64,000 nucleotides of DNA from Crambe crambe (taxonomy: Eukaryota; Porifera; Demospongiae; Poecilosclerida; Crambeidae). The stretch spans positions 1,922,001 to 1,986,000 of the forward strand of contig OZ004589.1 in assembly GCA_963924555.1 (NCBI GenBank), read 5' to 3'. Under the pieces are notes generated by a model that did not search any database, was not told the origin of the DNA, and saw only the letters and a program-made list of their open reading frames with translations. A program made the position numbers and the translations under genes. Of the stretch, positions 10,225-26,487 are shown piece by piece (the stretch's first letter is position 1; each line of letters opens with the position of its first letter).

Positions 10225-13200
10225 ATGGCTCAACGAACTGTCATTCCTCCTCAATCTGTGGAAGCTGATGGAAATACAGAAAAGCAAGAAGAAACGCGTC
10301 TTTTATTATTTGAATACGTAGGGCAGCAAGCTGAGGGAGATGCAGAAATACCAGCGAGTGATTTGAACCAGATCAGAGAACTCCAGCAGCAAGTCACGGG
10401 ACCAGGAGTGAATGAAACTGCACAACGAATGGGCCGCATACTAGCAGTAAGAGGTATGCTGTAGACAGCTACCTGAAACAACATGTTTAGTCTGGGTGAG
10501 GGTCCCGGGTAGGAGCAGAAAGGACTCTGTTCTCTGCAGGAATTTAGATAGGCCAAGTAGTTACATGACCATGCAGATAAAAGATAAAATAAACGTGCAT
10601 GTAAGGTAAACAAGCACGAGCAGGCAAGCACGCACGCACGCAGGCAAGCACGCACGCAGGCAAGCACGCAAGCACGAGCAGGAAAAAAGAAGAGCTTATG
10701 ACCAGAGAATACGGGAGGTTGAACACAGCTATTTTTCACCCCTAGTGTTCACATCCTCTGGTGGAATGGGGCCAACTGCCAAAGTTGTATATAAGAAACT
10801 AGCTTCAATGCTGGCAATGAAACAAAACAGACCTTATAGTCAAACGATGGATTGGCTGAGGTGCACCCTAAGTTTTTCCCTCCTAAGGTCTGCTATCATG
10901 TGCCTGCGTGGATCAAGATCTCGTGCTGGTCAGCCCGCTCACCACAATCTGGAACTGGATGGGGGCACCATAGATCGGGCAATCAATGACAGCAGATTGG
11001 CCTGTTCGCAAGACACCGCTTGACTTGTAACTCACCTTAATTTCATTGTTTCATCAGTTCAGTTTAATGATATTCACTATAAAAGGCAAAAAAAAAAAAA
11101 TGTAAGGTAAAGCGGGGCTATTTCGAACGGTGGGGCTATTCCGTAGGGTCAAATATTTTCAAAACTCCTCGAGCTTATGAGCTCTATTTTGAAAGGTATA
11201 TTCTACTATTATGGTAGATTATATCCTCCAACATTGAGCTCAGAAGCCTGAGTAGTTTCAGAAATATTTGAACAATACGGAATTACCCGCCGTTCGAAAT
11301 AGCCCTGCTTTACCTTACATTCACGCTAGTAGCAGCTCATCAATTAATTGAGCTTGAGTTGAGTAAAGATCTAGTGTTAAGAGTCTCCAAACCTTTAGCC
11401 CCCAATGATCAAAAGGTTTGCATGCTCAAGATACTAATATTTGTAAATGATTTCAAGAGTAGGTCAACTTGCTACTAACTGGTCAGCACTGCCAGAAAAC
11501 TAACTGAAATTGTGCACTTTCTCATCTCAACCCTAATACTTGCAAATGAATCAGCATTCTGAAGCTTTTATTTGGCTGACCCCATACTTTACCTCTGACC
11601 ACCTCTCTAATCAGGATTACTCTCTAGGAGTTCCACTGTAGTTTGGATTGAGGGAGTCCACTGTAGCTTAAATTGAGGGATTTCGTGGAGTTTAGACTAA
11701 AGGGTAAGCTGAGGGATTTCACTGTAGATTTTCTTCTGTGATCAGTGATCATGACTTTCATCATGCAGGTGATGAATATAATATGCGATTTAGGGCGGAT
11801 ATGGAGGAGATTATCGATATGGTAGACTCTCCAGAGCAAGCTTGCACTCTTTTTTTGGAAATTGTGAAGACCCTCTTTGAATTAGATAACCAGGGAAGGC
11901 GTAAGTTCCTACTCATTAAGCTAAAGAAGTACCTTTAAAAATAATTCCTGTTCATGTTAAATTAATTTCTACAATACAGCTAGCTTGTATTAAGCTCTAA
12001 TACTAATTACACATACTTTTTGTTGTAAATAATACATGTAAAAGTGTTTTAACAAGAAATAAAAGCAAATTAGGGTACATGATGCTATCACCTTTTGATA
12101 TGAATGTGTTGTAGTGCCTTTTTGGGAAATCCCAAACTGGAAGTGGTAAATGGTAGGGAAGGATGATAGTGGTGGATGATAGGGAAGAATCATGGTCAGT
12201 GGTAACTGCCTGGAGAGATCATCAAGGATATGGTGGTGGGTGGTAGTAAACAGAAAGGACAAGGGAACTCTAATACTGTAGGGAGGGTTAATTTTGTCAG
12301 AAAAAAACTCCAGTACTAATATAAATTTTTGCACATGCACATTGAAGATGTACCCCTCCCACCTAAACAATGAAAAGAAGTGAAGCTAGCTGACACCTTA
12401 CCTAATGTTATCCCCGTTTGACTTCTTGATGTAAGGTCTTCTTTTCAAAAACAGATTCTTACAGCATTCTTTGCCACCAGCTGACAATGGCTTGGGGAAG
12501 TCTAGCCCCTTCTGATGGCTTGGGAAAGTCTAGCCCCCTTCTGATGGATTGGGGAAGTCTAGCCCCCTTCTGATGGCTTGGGGAAGTCTAGCCCCCTTTG
12601 GGGAAGTCTACCCCCTTCTGATGGCTTGGGGAGGTGGTCCCTACAATAGTAGTAGAAGTTTAGTAAGCTCAGTCGCTAGCATGTAGCTCTCTTTTGCAAA
12701 TTTGCTCAAGCATGCAGCTACCCTGTAATATGCAAAAAAAAAAAAAAAAAAAAGGGGGAAAATAATACGGTAAAAATTATAATGGTAAAAATTATGATGG
12801 ATAAAATCTCGTATCAACAAATTTCCAGACAAAATTAACCTGGTCTTTGGGACTGGAATACAGTCATTGCCACTATTCTTCAAAGTCAAAAATATCCCCC
12901 CAGTAGCTATATGACTTGTAAAGCTACTGTAATAACAGAGTCCAACATAGCTATCACATAACCCTTCTGATATTCACAGCCAAGATCAACATTGGCCGCA
13001 TTGCAGCTCTGTTGGCATTCTGTTATGCCCTCTGCAAGAAGTACATTGCTAAGAAGGTGGCCAGCAGTGCCATCATCTCTTTTATGACATTGGTGGCCAG
13101 TTGGCTCTTCAAGTTCTTCATTGAGGCTAAATTCTATGAATGGTTGCGTGATCAAGGAGGCTGGGTAAGACAGTTAAACCTACTAATTAAAGTGTACCAT

Positions 13201-13414
13201 TGTTTTATTCTTCAATATCATAATAGCTAGTGGTTATCCTCTTTCTGAGTAATACTTTTAGCTAAGTATGCAGTCTTTTTGAACACTCTTCATCAAACTT
13301 TTTATTTTTATGCAGGGAACGCTTAATTCTGTTTCTTCGTATCTTCCTAGTGGACCAACATGCTATCTGATATTGGGTGTGGTATTTCTGGCTCTCTGGG
13401 CATATCACAGATGA
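10225..13414 (+). CDS. Bak-like pro-apoptotic Bcl-2 family protein, four exons
   Basis: Exons at 10225-10453, 11769-11900, 12980-13164 and 13316-13414 join in frame to 214 residues, close to the 211 of human BAK. Visible parts in order: an N-terminal BH4-like helix (EKQEETRLLLFEYV); the BH3 core MGRILAVRGDEYNMRF, with the invariant L-x4-GDE pattern; BH1 (INIGRIAALLAFCYALCKKY, NIGR where BAK has NWGR); BH2 (WLRDQGGW); and a C-terminal hydrophobic anchor (CYLILGVVFLALWAYHR) for the outer mitochondrial membrane. All introns are GT-AG. The first splits BH3 between the two bases of the Gly codon before Asp; the last falls right after the BH2 Trp, where many Bcl-2 genes carry an intron. The family forms pores that release cytochrome c. 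Bak rather than Bax is favoured by length and N-terminus. Confidence 0.88.
10611..10681. repeat. GCAAGCACGCAC simple repeat
   Basis: Degenerate tandem of CACGCA / GCAAGCACG words in the first intron of the Bak-like gene. Confidence 0.7.
10752..11023 (+). mobile_element. Retroelement-derived ORF fragment in Bak intron 1
   Basis: About 90 codons on the plus strand begin inside SSGGMGPTAKVVYKKLASML and contain LRCTLSFSLLRSAIMCLRGS. From memory this resembles the C-terminal tail that follows reverse-transcriptase-type polyproteins in many invertebrate genomes; that link is inference. A short A-tract follows near 11090. It has no start of its own and is not part of the Bak reading frame. Confidence 0.5.
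11100..11320. mobile_element. MITE with 30-bp inverted ends in Bak intron 1
   Basis: The left end, TGTAAGGTAAAGCGGGGCTA followed by TTTCGAACGG, is repeated in inverse at the right with one or two mismatches (CCGTTCGAAATAGCCCTGCT). The 221-bp element has no coding capacity. ATGT/ACAT at the two limits could be part of the repeat or a target duplication. Confidence 0.75.
12487..12634. repeat. Tandem repeat of about 29 bp, five copies
   Basis: The unit is close to GATGGCTTGGGGAAGTCTAG followed by CCCCCTTCT. The copies vary by a few bases and one is shortened. It lies in the second intron of the Bak-like gene, which is otherwise unremarkable AT-rich sequence. Confidence 0.75.
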
Positions 13415-13636
13415 TTCTTTAATTTTGATGTTGAAGTAACTGCTTTTTTAAAAAAAAGAGACATACCAAATAGAATTAGTCCAAATGAAGTGTATGTTTT
13501 GTACGTCAAAAAAAGGTGATCAACAAGTAGGAAAAAAAAAAGAGAGTTAAGTTATCCCTTACCCCTCCTAATTACAACATGCATGCACATAAAGTCTGTG
13601 CCAGCAATGGTGACAACCTTTAAAACATGCTATAGT

Positions 13637-13788
13637 CTATTTGCATTCACCTTGCCCCTTGATCATTCCCTTGATCATTCACTATAACTTTGAGAGCTGA
13701 TTATCTACTCTCTCTGAAATTTTATTAAGAATTGAGAAGTTATAGGAATTGTAGTGAATGATAGGGGGGCAAGCTGAATGCAAAATAG
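13637..13788. repeat. Small inverted-repeat element downstream of Bak
   Basis: CTATTTGCATTCACCTTGCC at the left pairs with GGCAAGCTGAATGCAAAATAG at the right, giving a 152-bp hairpin-forming element. It lies in the 3' flank of the Bak-like gene. The rest of 13415-14397 shows no coding signal. Confidence 0.6.
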
Positions 13789-14397
13789 ATTTATTTTCAC
13801 TGTTACCCTTGCATAACAAGTTAATCTTTAAAAAGATTTATGCCTTGGCAAGTTTTTGTAATCAATGAAGGGTCTGGGCTCTGTGATGAGTTACTTGTGC
13901 ATGTGTCTCAGTGCCCTCTGGCTTCTCAAATGTTCACTTCCATGCAAGGCCTGTAGTCTTTGATCTCATTGTTTTCGCCTTTCCTGATGTCTAGCTGATC
14001 ATCTGACGTGATATCTTCTGCTTTCTGGCTTGTAATCATCGTTCTCTCAGTGCTAGTGTCGTCTGGCTAATCGTGGCCTGTTCACACTAATAATCCTGAA
14101 ATGTTCACTTGTGATCACATCACGAATTCGCCTAGACTGCCGTCTCTGCCCATTACTTTTGCTGTCTCTTGGTCCATTCTCTGAGATTTCTGTGTTCTGC
14201 TTGAATCTACCAAAGTAACAGCTGGTGGCTAGGCCTATCGAAGTACATGCATTGTTATAGCTACAATTATCAACGCGAGGTGAATGCAAAGAAAGAGTTA
14301 CAGTATTATGTGAAAGAGTCACTCTAGCTAAATAAATTTAATACATTATTGCTGAAATTTACAGATTATAAACTGTTAGCTACTTTTGAGTATTGAC

Positions 14398-19841
<5,444 letters not shown>

Positions 19842-19964
19842 CTATGGTATGGGACATCATTTAGATCATAAATGCCTTATCAAGGTCAATATGAATTATA
19901 ATCACCTCCTCACCCAATAACCTAGGAACTAACACAGCATGCATGTGTGTATGGCTATCTATCT

Positions 19965-20165
19965 AATTAGACCACCCTATAATGAGACCACCCTATAATG
20001 AGACAACCTTATAATAAGACCACCCTATAATGAGATCACTCTATAATGAGATCACCCTATAATGAGACCACCCTATAATGAGATCACTCTATAATGAGAC
20101 CACCCTATAATGAGATCACCCTATAATGAGATCACCCTATAATGAGACCACCCTAAAAGAGACCA
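19965..20165. repeat. 16-bp satellite, about 12 copies
   Basis: The unit is AGACCACCCTATAATG with an AGATCACTCTATAATG variant, head to tail and nearly perfect. It separates the last visible XPB exon from the sulfatase array. The units are contiguous without spacers, so it is not a CRISPR. Confidence 0.9.
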
Positions 20166-20617
20166 CCTCCCCACTTATCCCTGGCCCATAGGTGGTCACA
20201 GTAAGCACATTTCATTGCACTCTATAAGAAACATACAAACTCTGATGTATGACCACAGTACACAATATAATCAGTAAGCGAAGAGCGTTCATCATGAAAA
20301 TTGAGGTGATATACATATTCAATGTATGTTATCTCCAATGTGCATGCATGTACATATTTGCATGACATTCAATTCATTGCAATTAGAGCCCAAGGCCATG
20401 TGCCAGACAATTAACAAAATTATACAACAAAGGTATTGTTGTGATTTCAAAAGTCAATGACAGAGAAGTTTAATGATGGTGTACAACATAGCATCTTCAC
20501 AATTTCATCCTCTCTCTCTCTATTTCTAACTACAACTAGATACACATGGACATACCTATCTTGCAGGCTCTATGAATCTCATTCACACCTCATGTAACAA
20601 TGCATCTCATTATCAAC
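20166..20617. other. Intergenic, promoter side of the first sulfatase
   Basis: I searched this stretch on both strands for the missing N-terminal XPB exons and saw none. It is AT-rich with no other structure until the palindrome at 20618. Confidence 0.5.
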
Positions 20618-20630
20618 AGGTCACCTGACC
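20618..20630. promoter_or_regulatory. GGTCA-CC-TGACC palindrome upstream of sulfatase 1
   Basis: AGGTCACCTGACC lies 32 bp before the ATG at 20663. The same inverted half-sites recur at a similar place before each other sulfatase start, with varying spacers. The AGGTCA half-site is that of nuclear receptors; the factor here is unknown. Confidence 0.45.
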
Positions 20631-20662
20631 ATTGAGACTGGTCACTCTCAGTGAAAAACGCT

Positions 20663-22204
20663 ATGGCTGTAATGTTTGCTATTTTTAGCCTCTTCTTCTT
20701 GGTCCCTGTAAGTCTAGTTGCAGGCCAAGCAAACAAGCCTCACCTTGTATTCATGCTAGTTGATGACTGGGGTTGGGCCAATGTGGGCTACCATCGTGAT
20801 CCCCCTACTAGTGAGGTGCTCACTCCTAATATTGATGCCCTAGTAAAGGATGGATTGGAATTGGATCAACATTATGCCTACAAGTTCTGTTCTCCATCTC
20901 GTTCCTGTCTAATGAGTGGGAGACTCCCCATCCATGTCAACGACGAGAATGCCGCACCAGATGTTTACAACCCGAATGATAAAGTCTCTGGCTTTGCTGG
21001 AATTCCGCGTCCGATGACTGGACTGGCTGAAAAACTAAAGGAAGCTGGTTATGCCACTCACCAGGTGGGGAAGTGGGATGCTGGGATGGCTACAGATGAT
21101 CACACCCCTAAGGGCAGAGGATTTGACAGCTCATTCGGATACTTCCATCACGATAATGATTATTATACTGAAAAAATAGGTATGTGTACTTATAACAAGA
21201 CAGTAGCACATCCAGTGGATTTGTGGGACACGGATCAACCTGCTCATGGAGTTAATGGCACAGGAGAAGACAACTATGAAGAGGCACTTTTCAGAGATCA
21301 TTTACTGGACGTGATCAAAAATCACGACATATCCACTCCACTCTTCTTGTACTATGCACCTCATATCGTCCACACACCATTGCAAGTTCCTGACCGATAT
21401 TTGCAAAAGTTTAGCTCCATCAACGATTCCACCCGACAGTACTACCATGCCATGGTGAACTATCTAGATGATGTGGTCGGAGCTATGGTTGCTGCACTTA
21501 AAAGTAGAGGTATGTGGGATAATCTTCTCTTTGTTACTAGCAGCGATAACGGAGGACCAGAATATCCTGGGGGAGGGGCTAATAACTATCCCCTCAGAGG
21601 TGGTAAATTAACAGACTGGCAAGGAGGAATACGTGTGAATGCTTTCGTGTCTGGAGGATTTCTACCTGCTGCCATGCATGGACAAAAAACTGAAGGATAT
21701 ATCCACTTGGCAGACTGGTATGGGACTTTCTGTGGAATAGCTGGTGTGGATCCAACCGATAAGAAAGCAGCAGCTGCTAACCTCCCTCCAGTGGACAGTT
21801 TGGACATGTGGCCTCTCATATCTGGAAAGAACTCCACCTCACCTCGTGTTGATATTCCAGCAAGTATTAATGCCCTGATCAGTGGGGATTACAAGATCTT
21901 AGTTGGTAAGATGCCACAGGCAGGCTGGACTGGTCCACAGTATCCGAACTCTACTCACCCAAAAGGTGGTATTGGAGCTATGGTTAATTGTGGAGAGAGT
22001 GGTTGCCTGTTTAACATCAAAGAAGATCCAGAGGAGAGGGTGGATTTAGCTGAAAAAATGCCAGACGTTTTGAAGGATATGCAAATGAAACTTGACAAAT
22101 ACTTAAAAACATACTTCGATCCTAAACGTGGAGGACCCTGGGCTGGTGCTTGTGAGACTGCTGTGGAAAAATACGGCAACTTCTGGGGACCATTCCTTCC
22201 ATAA
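20663..22204 (+). CDS. Secreted arylsulfatase 1 (ARSB/I/J-like), intact
   Basis: A single exon of 513 residues. The start is the ATG that aligns with its paralogs; a GTG four codons upstream is ignored. Residues 1-22 form a signal peptide (cleavage near VAGQ). Family S1 sulfatase residues are visible: DDWGW (34-38), the formylglycine site CSPSRS with C76 and R80, K137 in GKWDAG, HIVH (H237), SSDNGG (D295, N296) and K315. They hydrolyse sulfate esters of glycans in lysosomes or outside the cell. The usual GKWHLG His is Asp139 here and in the paralogs. Several Asn-glycosylation sites are present. AATAAA follows at 22265-22270. First of a head-to-tail array. Confidence 0.92.
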   Translation: MAVMFAIFSLFFLVPVSLVAGQANKPHLVFMLVDDWGWANVGYHRDPPTSEVLTPNIDALVKDGLELDQHYAYKFCSPSRSCLMSGRLPIHVNDENAAPDVYNPNDKVSGFAGIPRPMTGLAEKLKEAGYATHQVGKWDAGMATDDHTPKGRGFDSSFGYFHHDNDYYTEKIGMCTYNKTVAHPVDLWDTDQPAHGVNGTGEDNYEEALFRDHLLDVIKNHDISTPLFLYYAPHIVHTPLQVPDRYLQKFSSINDSTRQYYHAMVNYLDDVVGAMVAALKSRGMWDNLLFVTSSDNGGPEYPGGGANNYPLRGGKLTDWQGGIRVNAFVSGGFLPAAMHGQKTEGYIHLADWYGTFCGIAGVDPTDKKAAAANLPPVDSLDMWPLISGKNSTSPRVDIPASINALISGDYKILVGKMPQAGWTGPQYPNSTHPKGGIGAMVNCGESGCLFNIKEDPEERVDLAEKMPDVLKDMQMKLDKYLKTYFDPKRGGPWAGACETAVEKYGNFWGPFLP

Positions 22205-22567
22205 CCATGTGAATTAATTAACATGCATTGAGTTTGGTTGGATTTTCTATAGTTACTTGTTTTAAATAAAGTGACTGATAATGACAATATTATTAGTGAT
22301 CACACACATAGATCATCTAAGGCTATCAACTTCTTTTCCTTCTTGTTATAGTCAAACATTATACAACGAGTGTAGTCACTGGGTAGAGGTAGGCAAGATC
22401 ACATGTTCAGCAAAACTGATGACCAAACAAAGTACTTCCATCAAGTCTTAATCGTGCTATAGAAACCTATTGGAGATACATTCTCCCTGTGACAGAAGGA
22501 TTCCCAAGCAGTTATGTTACATCTATGAATATCGTAACTTATTGCATTCATCATCTATCATCATCAA

Positions 22568-22586
22568 AGGTCATTTGATCTGACCT
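22568..22586. promoter_or_regulatory. AGGTCA-n7-TGACCT inverted repeat, sulfatase 2
   Basis: AGGTCATTTGATCTGACCT lies 19 bp before the ATG at 22606. The same word is kept before sulfatases 3 and 4. Function is inferred only from conservation and symmetry. Confidence 0.5.
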
Positions 22587-22605
22587 TATTAGTCTAATAA
22601 ACGCA

Positions 22606-24147
22606 ATGGCTCTTACATTTGCTGTATTTTGTCTTCTTTTCCTGCTCCCTGTAAGTCTAGTTGCAGGCCAAGCAAGCAAGCCTCACCTTGTGTTCATGCT
22701 AGTGGATGACTGGGGTTGGGCAAATGTCGGCTATCATCGCGATCCCCCTACTAGTGAGGTAGTCACTCCAAATATCGATGCCCTGGTAAAAGATGGATTG
22801 GAATTGGATCAACATTATGCCTACAAGTTTTGTTCTCCATCTCGTTCCTGTCTAATGAGTGGGAGACTCCCCATTCATGTCAATGACAAGAATGCTGCTC
22901 CAAACATTTACAACCCAGATGACAAAATCTCTGGCTTTGCTGGAATTCCGCGTCAGATGACTGGGCTGGCCGAAAAACTAAAGGAAGCTGGTTATGCCAC
23001 TCACCAGGTGGGGAAGTGGGATGCCGGGATGGCCACACCTGACCACATCCCAAAGGGCAGAGGATTTGACAGTTCATTCGGTTACTACCATCACGATAAT
23101 GATTATTATACTGAAAAAGTTAGTATATGTATTTATAACAAGACAATAGCACATCCAGTGGATTTGTGGGACACGGATCAACCTGCTCATGGAGTTAATG
23201 GCACAGGAGAGGACAACTATGAAGAGGCACTTTTCAGAGATCATGTGCTGGACGTGATCAAAAACCACAACACATCCACTCCACTCTTCTTGTACTATGC
23301 ACCTCATATCGTCCACACACCATTGCAAGTTCCTGACCGATATTTGCAAAAGTTCAGCTCCATCAATGACTCCACTCGACAGTACTACCATGCCATGGTC
23401 AACTATCTAGATGATGTGGTTGGAGCTATGGTTGCCGCTCTTAAAAGTAGAGGTATGTGGGATAACCTTCTCTTTGTTACTAGCAGCGATAACGGAGGAC
23501 CAGAATATTTTGGGGGAGGGGCTAATAACTATCCCCTCAGAGGTGGTAAGTTAACAGACTGGCAAGGAGGAATACGTGTGAATGCCTTCGTGTCTGGAGG
23601 ATTTCTACCTGCTGCCATGCATGGACAAAAAACTGAAGGATATATCCACTTGGCAGACTGGTATGGGACTTTCTGTGGAATAGCTGGTGTGGATCCAACC
23701 GATAAGAAAGCAGCAGCTGCTAACCTCCCTCCAGTGGACAGTTTGGACATGTGGCCTCTCATATCGGGAAAGAATTCCACCTCACCTCGTGTCGACATCC
23801 CAGCAAGCATTAATGCCTTGATCAGTGGGGATTACAAGATCTTAACTGGAGAGATGATGCAAGCAGGCTGGACTGGTCCACAGTATCCGAACTCTACTCA
23901 CCCAAAAGGTGGTATTGGAGCTGTGGTTAATTGTGGAGAGAGTGGTTGCCTGTTCAACATCAAAGAAGATCCAGAGGAGAGGGTGAATTTAGCTGAAAAA
24001 ATGCCAGATGTTTTGAAGAATATGCAAATGAAACTTGACAAATACTTAAAAACATACTTCAATCCTAAACGTGGAGGACCCTGGCCTGGTGCTTGCCAGA
24101 CTGCTGTGGAAAAATACGGCAACTTCTGGGGACCATTCCTTTCATAA
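22606..24147 (+). CDS. Secreted arylsulfatase 2, intact
   Basis: A single exon of 513 residues, very close to sulfatase 1. It has a signal peptide (MALTFAVFCLLFLLPVSLVA), CSPSRS at 76-81, GKWDAG at 136-141, H237, DNGG at 295-298 and K315. It differs from its neighbours mainly in residues 95-115 and 165-185 and near the C-terminus. The 5' flank shares the palindrome and ACGCAATGG start context with sulfatase 3. AATAAA lies at 24208-24213. The substrate cannot be deduced; an ARSB-like role on sulfated N-acetylgalactosamine or a sponge sulfated polysaccharide is possible. Confidence 0.92.
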   Translation: MALTFAVFCLLFLLPVSLVAGQASKPHLVFMLVDDWGWANVGYHRDPPTSEVVTPNIDALVKDGLELDQHYAYKFCSPSRSCLMSGRLPIHVNDKNAAPNIYNPDDKISGFAGIPRQMTGLAEKLKEAGYATHQVGKWDAGMATPDHIPKGRGFDSSFGYYHHDNDYYTEKVSICIYNKTIAHPVDLWDTDQPAHGVNGTGEDNYEEALFRDHVLDVIKNHNTSTPLFLYYAPHIVHTPLQVPDRYLQKFSSINDSTRQYYHAMVNYLDDVVGAMVAALKSRGMWDNLLFVTSSDNGGPEYFGGGANNYPLRGGKLTDWQGGIRVNAFVSGGFLPAAMHGQKTEGYIHLADWYGTFCGIAGVDPTDKKAAAANLPPVDSLDMWPLISGKNSTSPRVDIPASINALISGDYKILTGEMMQAGWTGPQYPNSTHPKGGIGAVVNCGESGCLFNIKEDPEERVNLAEKMPDVLKNMQMKLDKYLKTYFNPKRGGPWPGACQTAVEKYGNFWGPFLS

Positions 24148-24232
24148 CTATGTAAATTAATTAACATGCATTGAGTTTGGTTGAATTTGGTAGAGTTACT
24201 TGTTTTAAATAAAGTGACTGATAATGACCATA

Positions 24233-24485
24233 TGTGACAGTACTTGGGAAAAGGTACCTTTTCGCGCAAAAATTCAAAATTGAGTTATTAGTATCATTTT
24301 AAAGCTCTTAATCTGGAGATTTACATGGCTTTTAAATCAAATTTATACACCACTTTGTTCCTGAGTTATACTTAATTGAATTTTACATCTCTTGTACATT
24401 TTATATGTAGCTTGTAAACTTTACAAGTGTTTAACAGCTTTTAATGTTTTGCACGAAAAGGTACCTTTTCCCAAGTACTGTCACA
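24233..24485. mobile_element. 253-bp MITE in the sulfatase 3 upstream region, TA target site
   Basis: Perfect inverted ends (TGTGACAGTACTTGGGAAAA, continuing GGTACCTTTTCG), flanked by TA at 24231-24232 and 24486-24487. The homologous flank downstream of sulfatase 1 (near 22284) reads AATATTATTAG with one TA and no insert, so this is an empty-site pair. Confidence 0.85.
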
Positions 24486-24720
24486 TATTATTAGTGATCA
24501 CACACGTAGATCATCTAAGGCTATCAACTTCTTTTCCTTCTTGCTATAGTCAAACATCATACAACGAGTGTAGTCATTGGGTAGAGGCTTTCATCAAGTC
24601 TTAATTATGCTATAGAAACCTATTGGAGATACATCCCCCCTGTGACTGAAGGATTCCCAAGAAGTTATGTAACACCTATGAATATCGTAACTTATTGCAT
24701 TCATCATTTATCATCATCAA

Positions 24721-24739
24721 AGGTCATTTGATCTGACCT
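24721..24739. promoter_or_regulatory. AGGTCA-n7-TGACCT inverted repeat, sulfatase 3
   Basis: Identical to the element before sulfatase 2; 23 bp before the ATG at 24763. Confidence 0.5.
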
Positions 24740-24762
24740 TATTAGTCTAATAAACGCACGCA

Positions 24763-26304
24763 ATGGCTCTTACATTTGCTGTGTTCTGTCTTCTCTTCTT
24801 GCTCCCTGTAAGTCTAGTTGCAGGCCAAGCAAGCAAGCCTCACCTTGTGTTCATGCTAGTGGATGACTGGGGTTGGGCCAACGTGGGCTACCATCGTGAT
24901 CCCCCTACTAATGAGGTGCTCACTCCAAATATTGATGCCTTGGTGAAGGATGGATTGGAATTGGATCAACACTACGTCTACAAGTTCTGTTCTCCATCTC
25001 GTTCCTGTCTAATGAGTGGGCGGCTCCCCATCCATGTCAATGACCAGAATGCAGAACCAAACATCTATAACCCTGATGACAAAGTCTCTGGTTTTGCAGG
25101 AATACCTCGTCAGATGACTGGACTGGCCGAAAAACTAAAGGATGCTGGTTATGCCACTCACCAGGTGGGGAAATGGGATGCTGGGATGGCCACACCTGAC
25201 CACATCCCAAAGGGCAGAGGATTTGACAGCTCATTCGGATACTTCCATCATGCGAATGATTATTATACTGAAAAGGCAGGTATGTGTACTTATAACAAGA
25301 CAACAGAACATCCAGTGGATTTGTGGGACACGGATCAACCTGCTCATGGAGTTAATGGCACAGGAGAGGACAACTATGAAGAGGCACTTTTCAGAGATCA
25401 TGTGCTGGACGTGATCAAAAACCACAACACATCCACTCCACTCTTCTTGTACTATGCACCTCATATCGTCCACACACCATTGCAAGTTCCTGACCGATAT
25501 TTGCAAAAGTTCAGCTCCATCAATGACTCCACTCGACAATACTACCATGCGATGGTCAACTATCTAGATGATGTGGTTGGAGCTATGGTTGCCGCTCTTA
25601 AAAGTAGAGGTATGTGGGATAACCTTCTCTTTGTTACTAGCAGCGATAACGGAGGACCAGAATATCCTGGGGGAGGGGCTAATAACTATCCCCTCAGAGG
25701 TGGCAAAGTCACAGACTGGCAAGGAGGAATACGTGTGAATGCTTTCGTGTCTGGAGGATTTCTACCTGCTGCCATGCATGGACAAAAAACTGAAGGATAT
25801 ATCCACTTGGCAGACTGGTATGGGACTTTCTGTGGAATAGCTGGTGTGGATCCAACCGATAAGAAAGCAGCAGCTGCTAACCTCCCTCCAGTGGACAGTT
25901 TGGACATGTGGCCTCTCATATCGGGAAAGAATTCCACCTCACCTCGTGTCGACATCCCAGCAAGCATTAATGCCTTGATCAGTGGGGATTACAAGATCTT
26001 AACTGGAGAGATGATGCAAGCAGGCTGGACTGGTCCACAGTATCCGAACTCTACTCACCCAAAAGGTGGTATTGGAGCTGTGGTTAATTGTGGAGAGAGT
26101 GGTTGCCTGTTCAACATCAAAGAAGATCCAGAAGAGAGGGTGAATTTAGCTGAAAAAATGCCAGATATCTTGCAGAATATGCTACAGAAACTCAACAAAT
26201 ATGTAGCATCCTACTTCAATCCTACACGTGGAGGACCCTGGCCTGGTGCTTGCGAGACAGCTGTGGAAAAATACGGCAACTTCTGGGGACCATTCCTTCC
26301 ATGA
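24763..26304 (+). CDS. Secreted arylsulfatase 3, intact
   Basis: A single exon of 513 residues. Signal peptide, CSPSRS, GKWDAG, HIVH, DNGG and the second catalytic Lys are all kept. It is almost identical to sulfatase 2 over residues 185-460, which fits gene conversion or a recent duplication, and diverges at residues 95-105, 165-182 and in the last 60 residues (ILQNMLQKLNKYVASYFNPT). It ends WGPFLP like its paralogs. The duplicated upstream DNA carries a MITE that the sister copy lacks. Confidence 0.92.
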   Translation: MALTFAVFCLLFLLPVSLVAGQASKPHLVFMLVDDWGWANVGYHRDPPTNEVLTPNIDALVKDGLELDQHYVYKFCSPSRSCLMSGRLPIHVNDQNAEPNIYNPDDKVSGFAGIPRQMTGLAEKLKDAGYATHQVGKWDAGMATPDHIPKGRGFDSSFGYFHHANDYYTEKAGMCTYNKTTEHPVDLWDTDQPAHGVNGTGEDNYEEALFRDHVLDVIKNHNTSTPLFLYYAPHIVHTPLQVPDRYLQKFSSINDSTRQYYHAMVNYLDDVVGAMVAALKSRGMWDNLLFVTSSDNGGPEYPGGGANNYPLRGGKVTDWQGGIRVNAFVSGGFLPAAMHGQKTEGYIHLADWYGTFCGIAGVDPTDKKAAAANLPPVDSLDMWPLISGKNSTSPRVDIPASINALISGDYKILTGEMMQAGWTGPQYPNSTHPKGGIGAVVNCGESGCLFNIKEDPEERVNLAEKMPDILQNMLQKLNKYVASYFNPTRGGPWPGACETAVEKYGNFWGPFLP

Positions 26305-26487
26305 ACAAATTAATATGTACTTCTAACACAAATTGAGTTTTATCGGTTTTGCTATAAATTATTATTAAGTCTTAGTAAAGTGGCTGATGGTAATGCAATC
26401 ACCCAATTATTAGTGACCACACAAGCTAATAATCATCATAGATAGCTAGGCTATTACCCTTCTTGATATTTATGGCAAAGTGTTGTA

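Noticed and set aside
19965..20165. Possible CRISPR-like array
   Set aside because: Units of 16 bp are contiguous with no unique spacers, and the genome is eukaryotic; a simple satellite.
20651..20662. GTG start four codons before the sulfatase 1 ATG
   Set aside because: Eukaryotic gene; the ATG at 20663 aligns with the start of every paralog and gives the same signal peptide length.
21586..21837. Open frame antisense to each sulfatase (about 80-98 codons, PDMRGHMSKLSTGG type), repeated in all copies
   Set aside because: It is the exact antisense of the most conserved sulfatase segment. Its conservation follows from the gene, and it has no start context or neighbours of its own.
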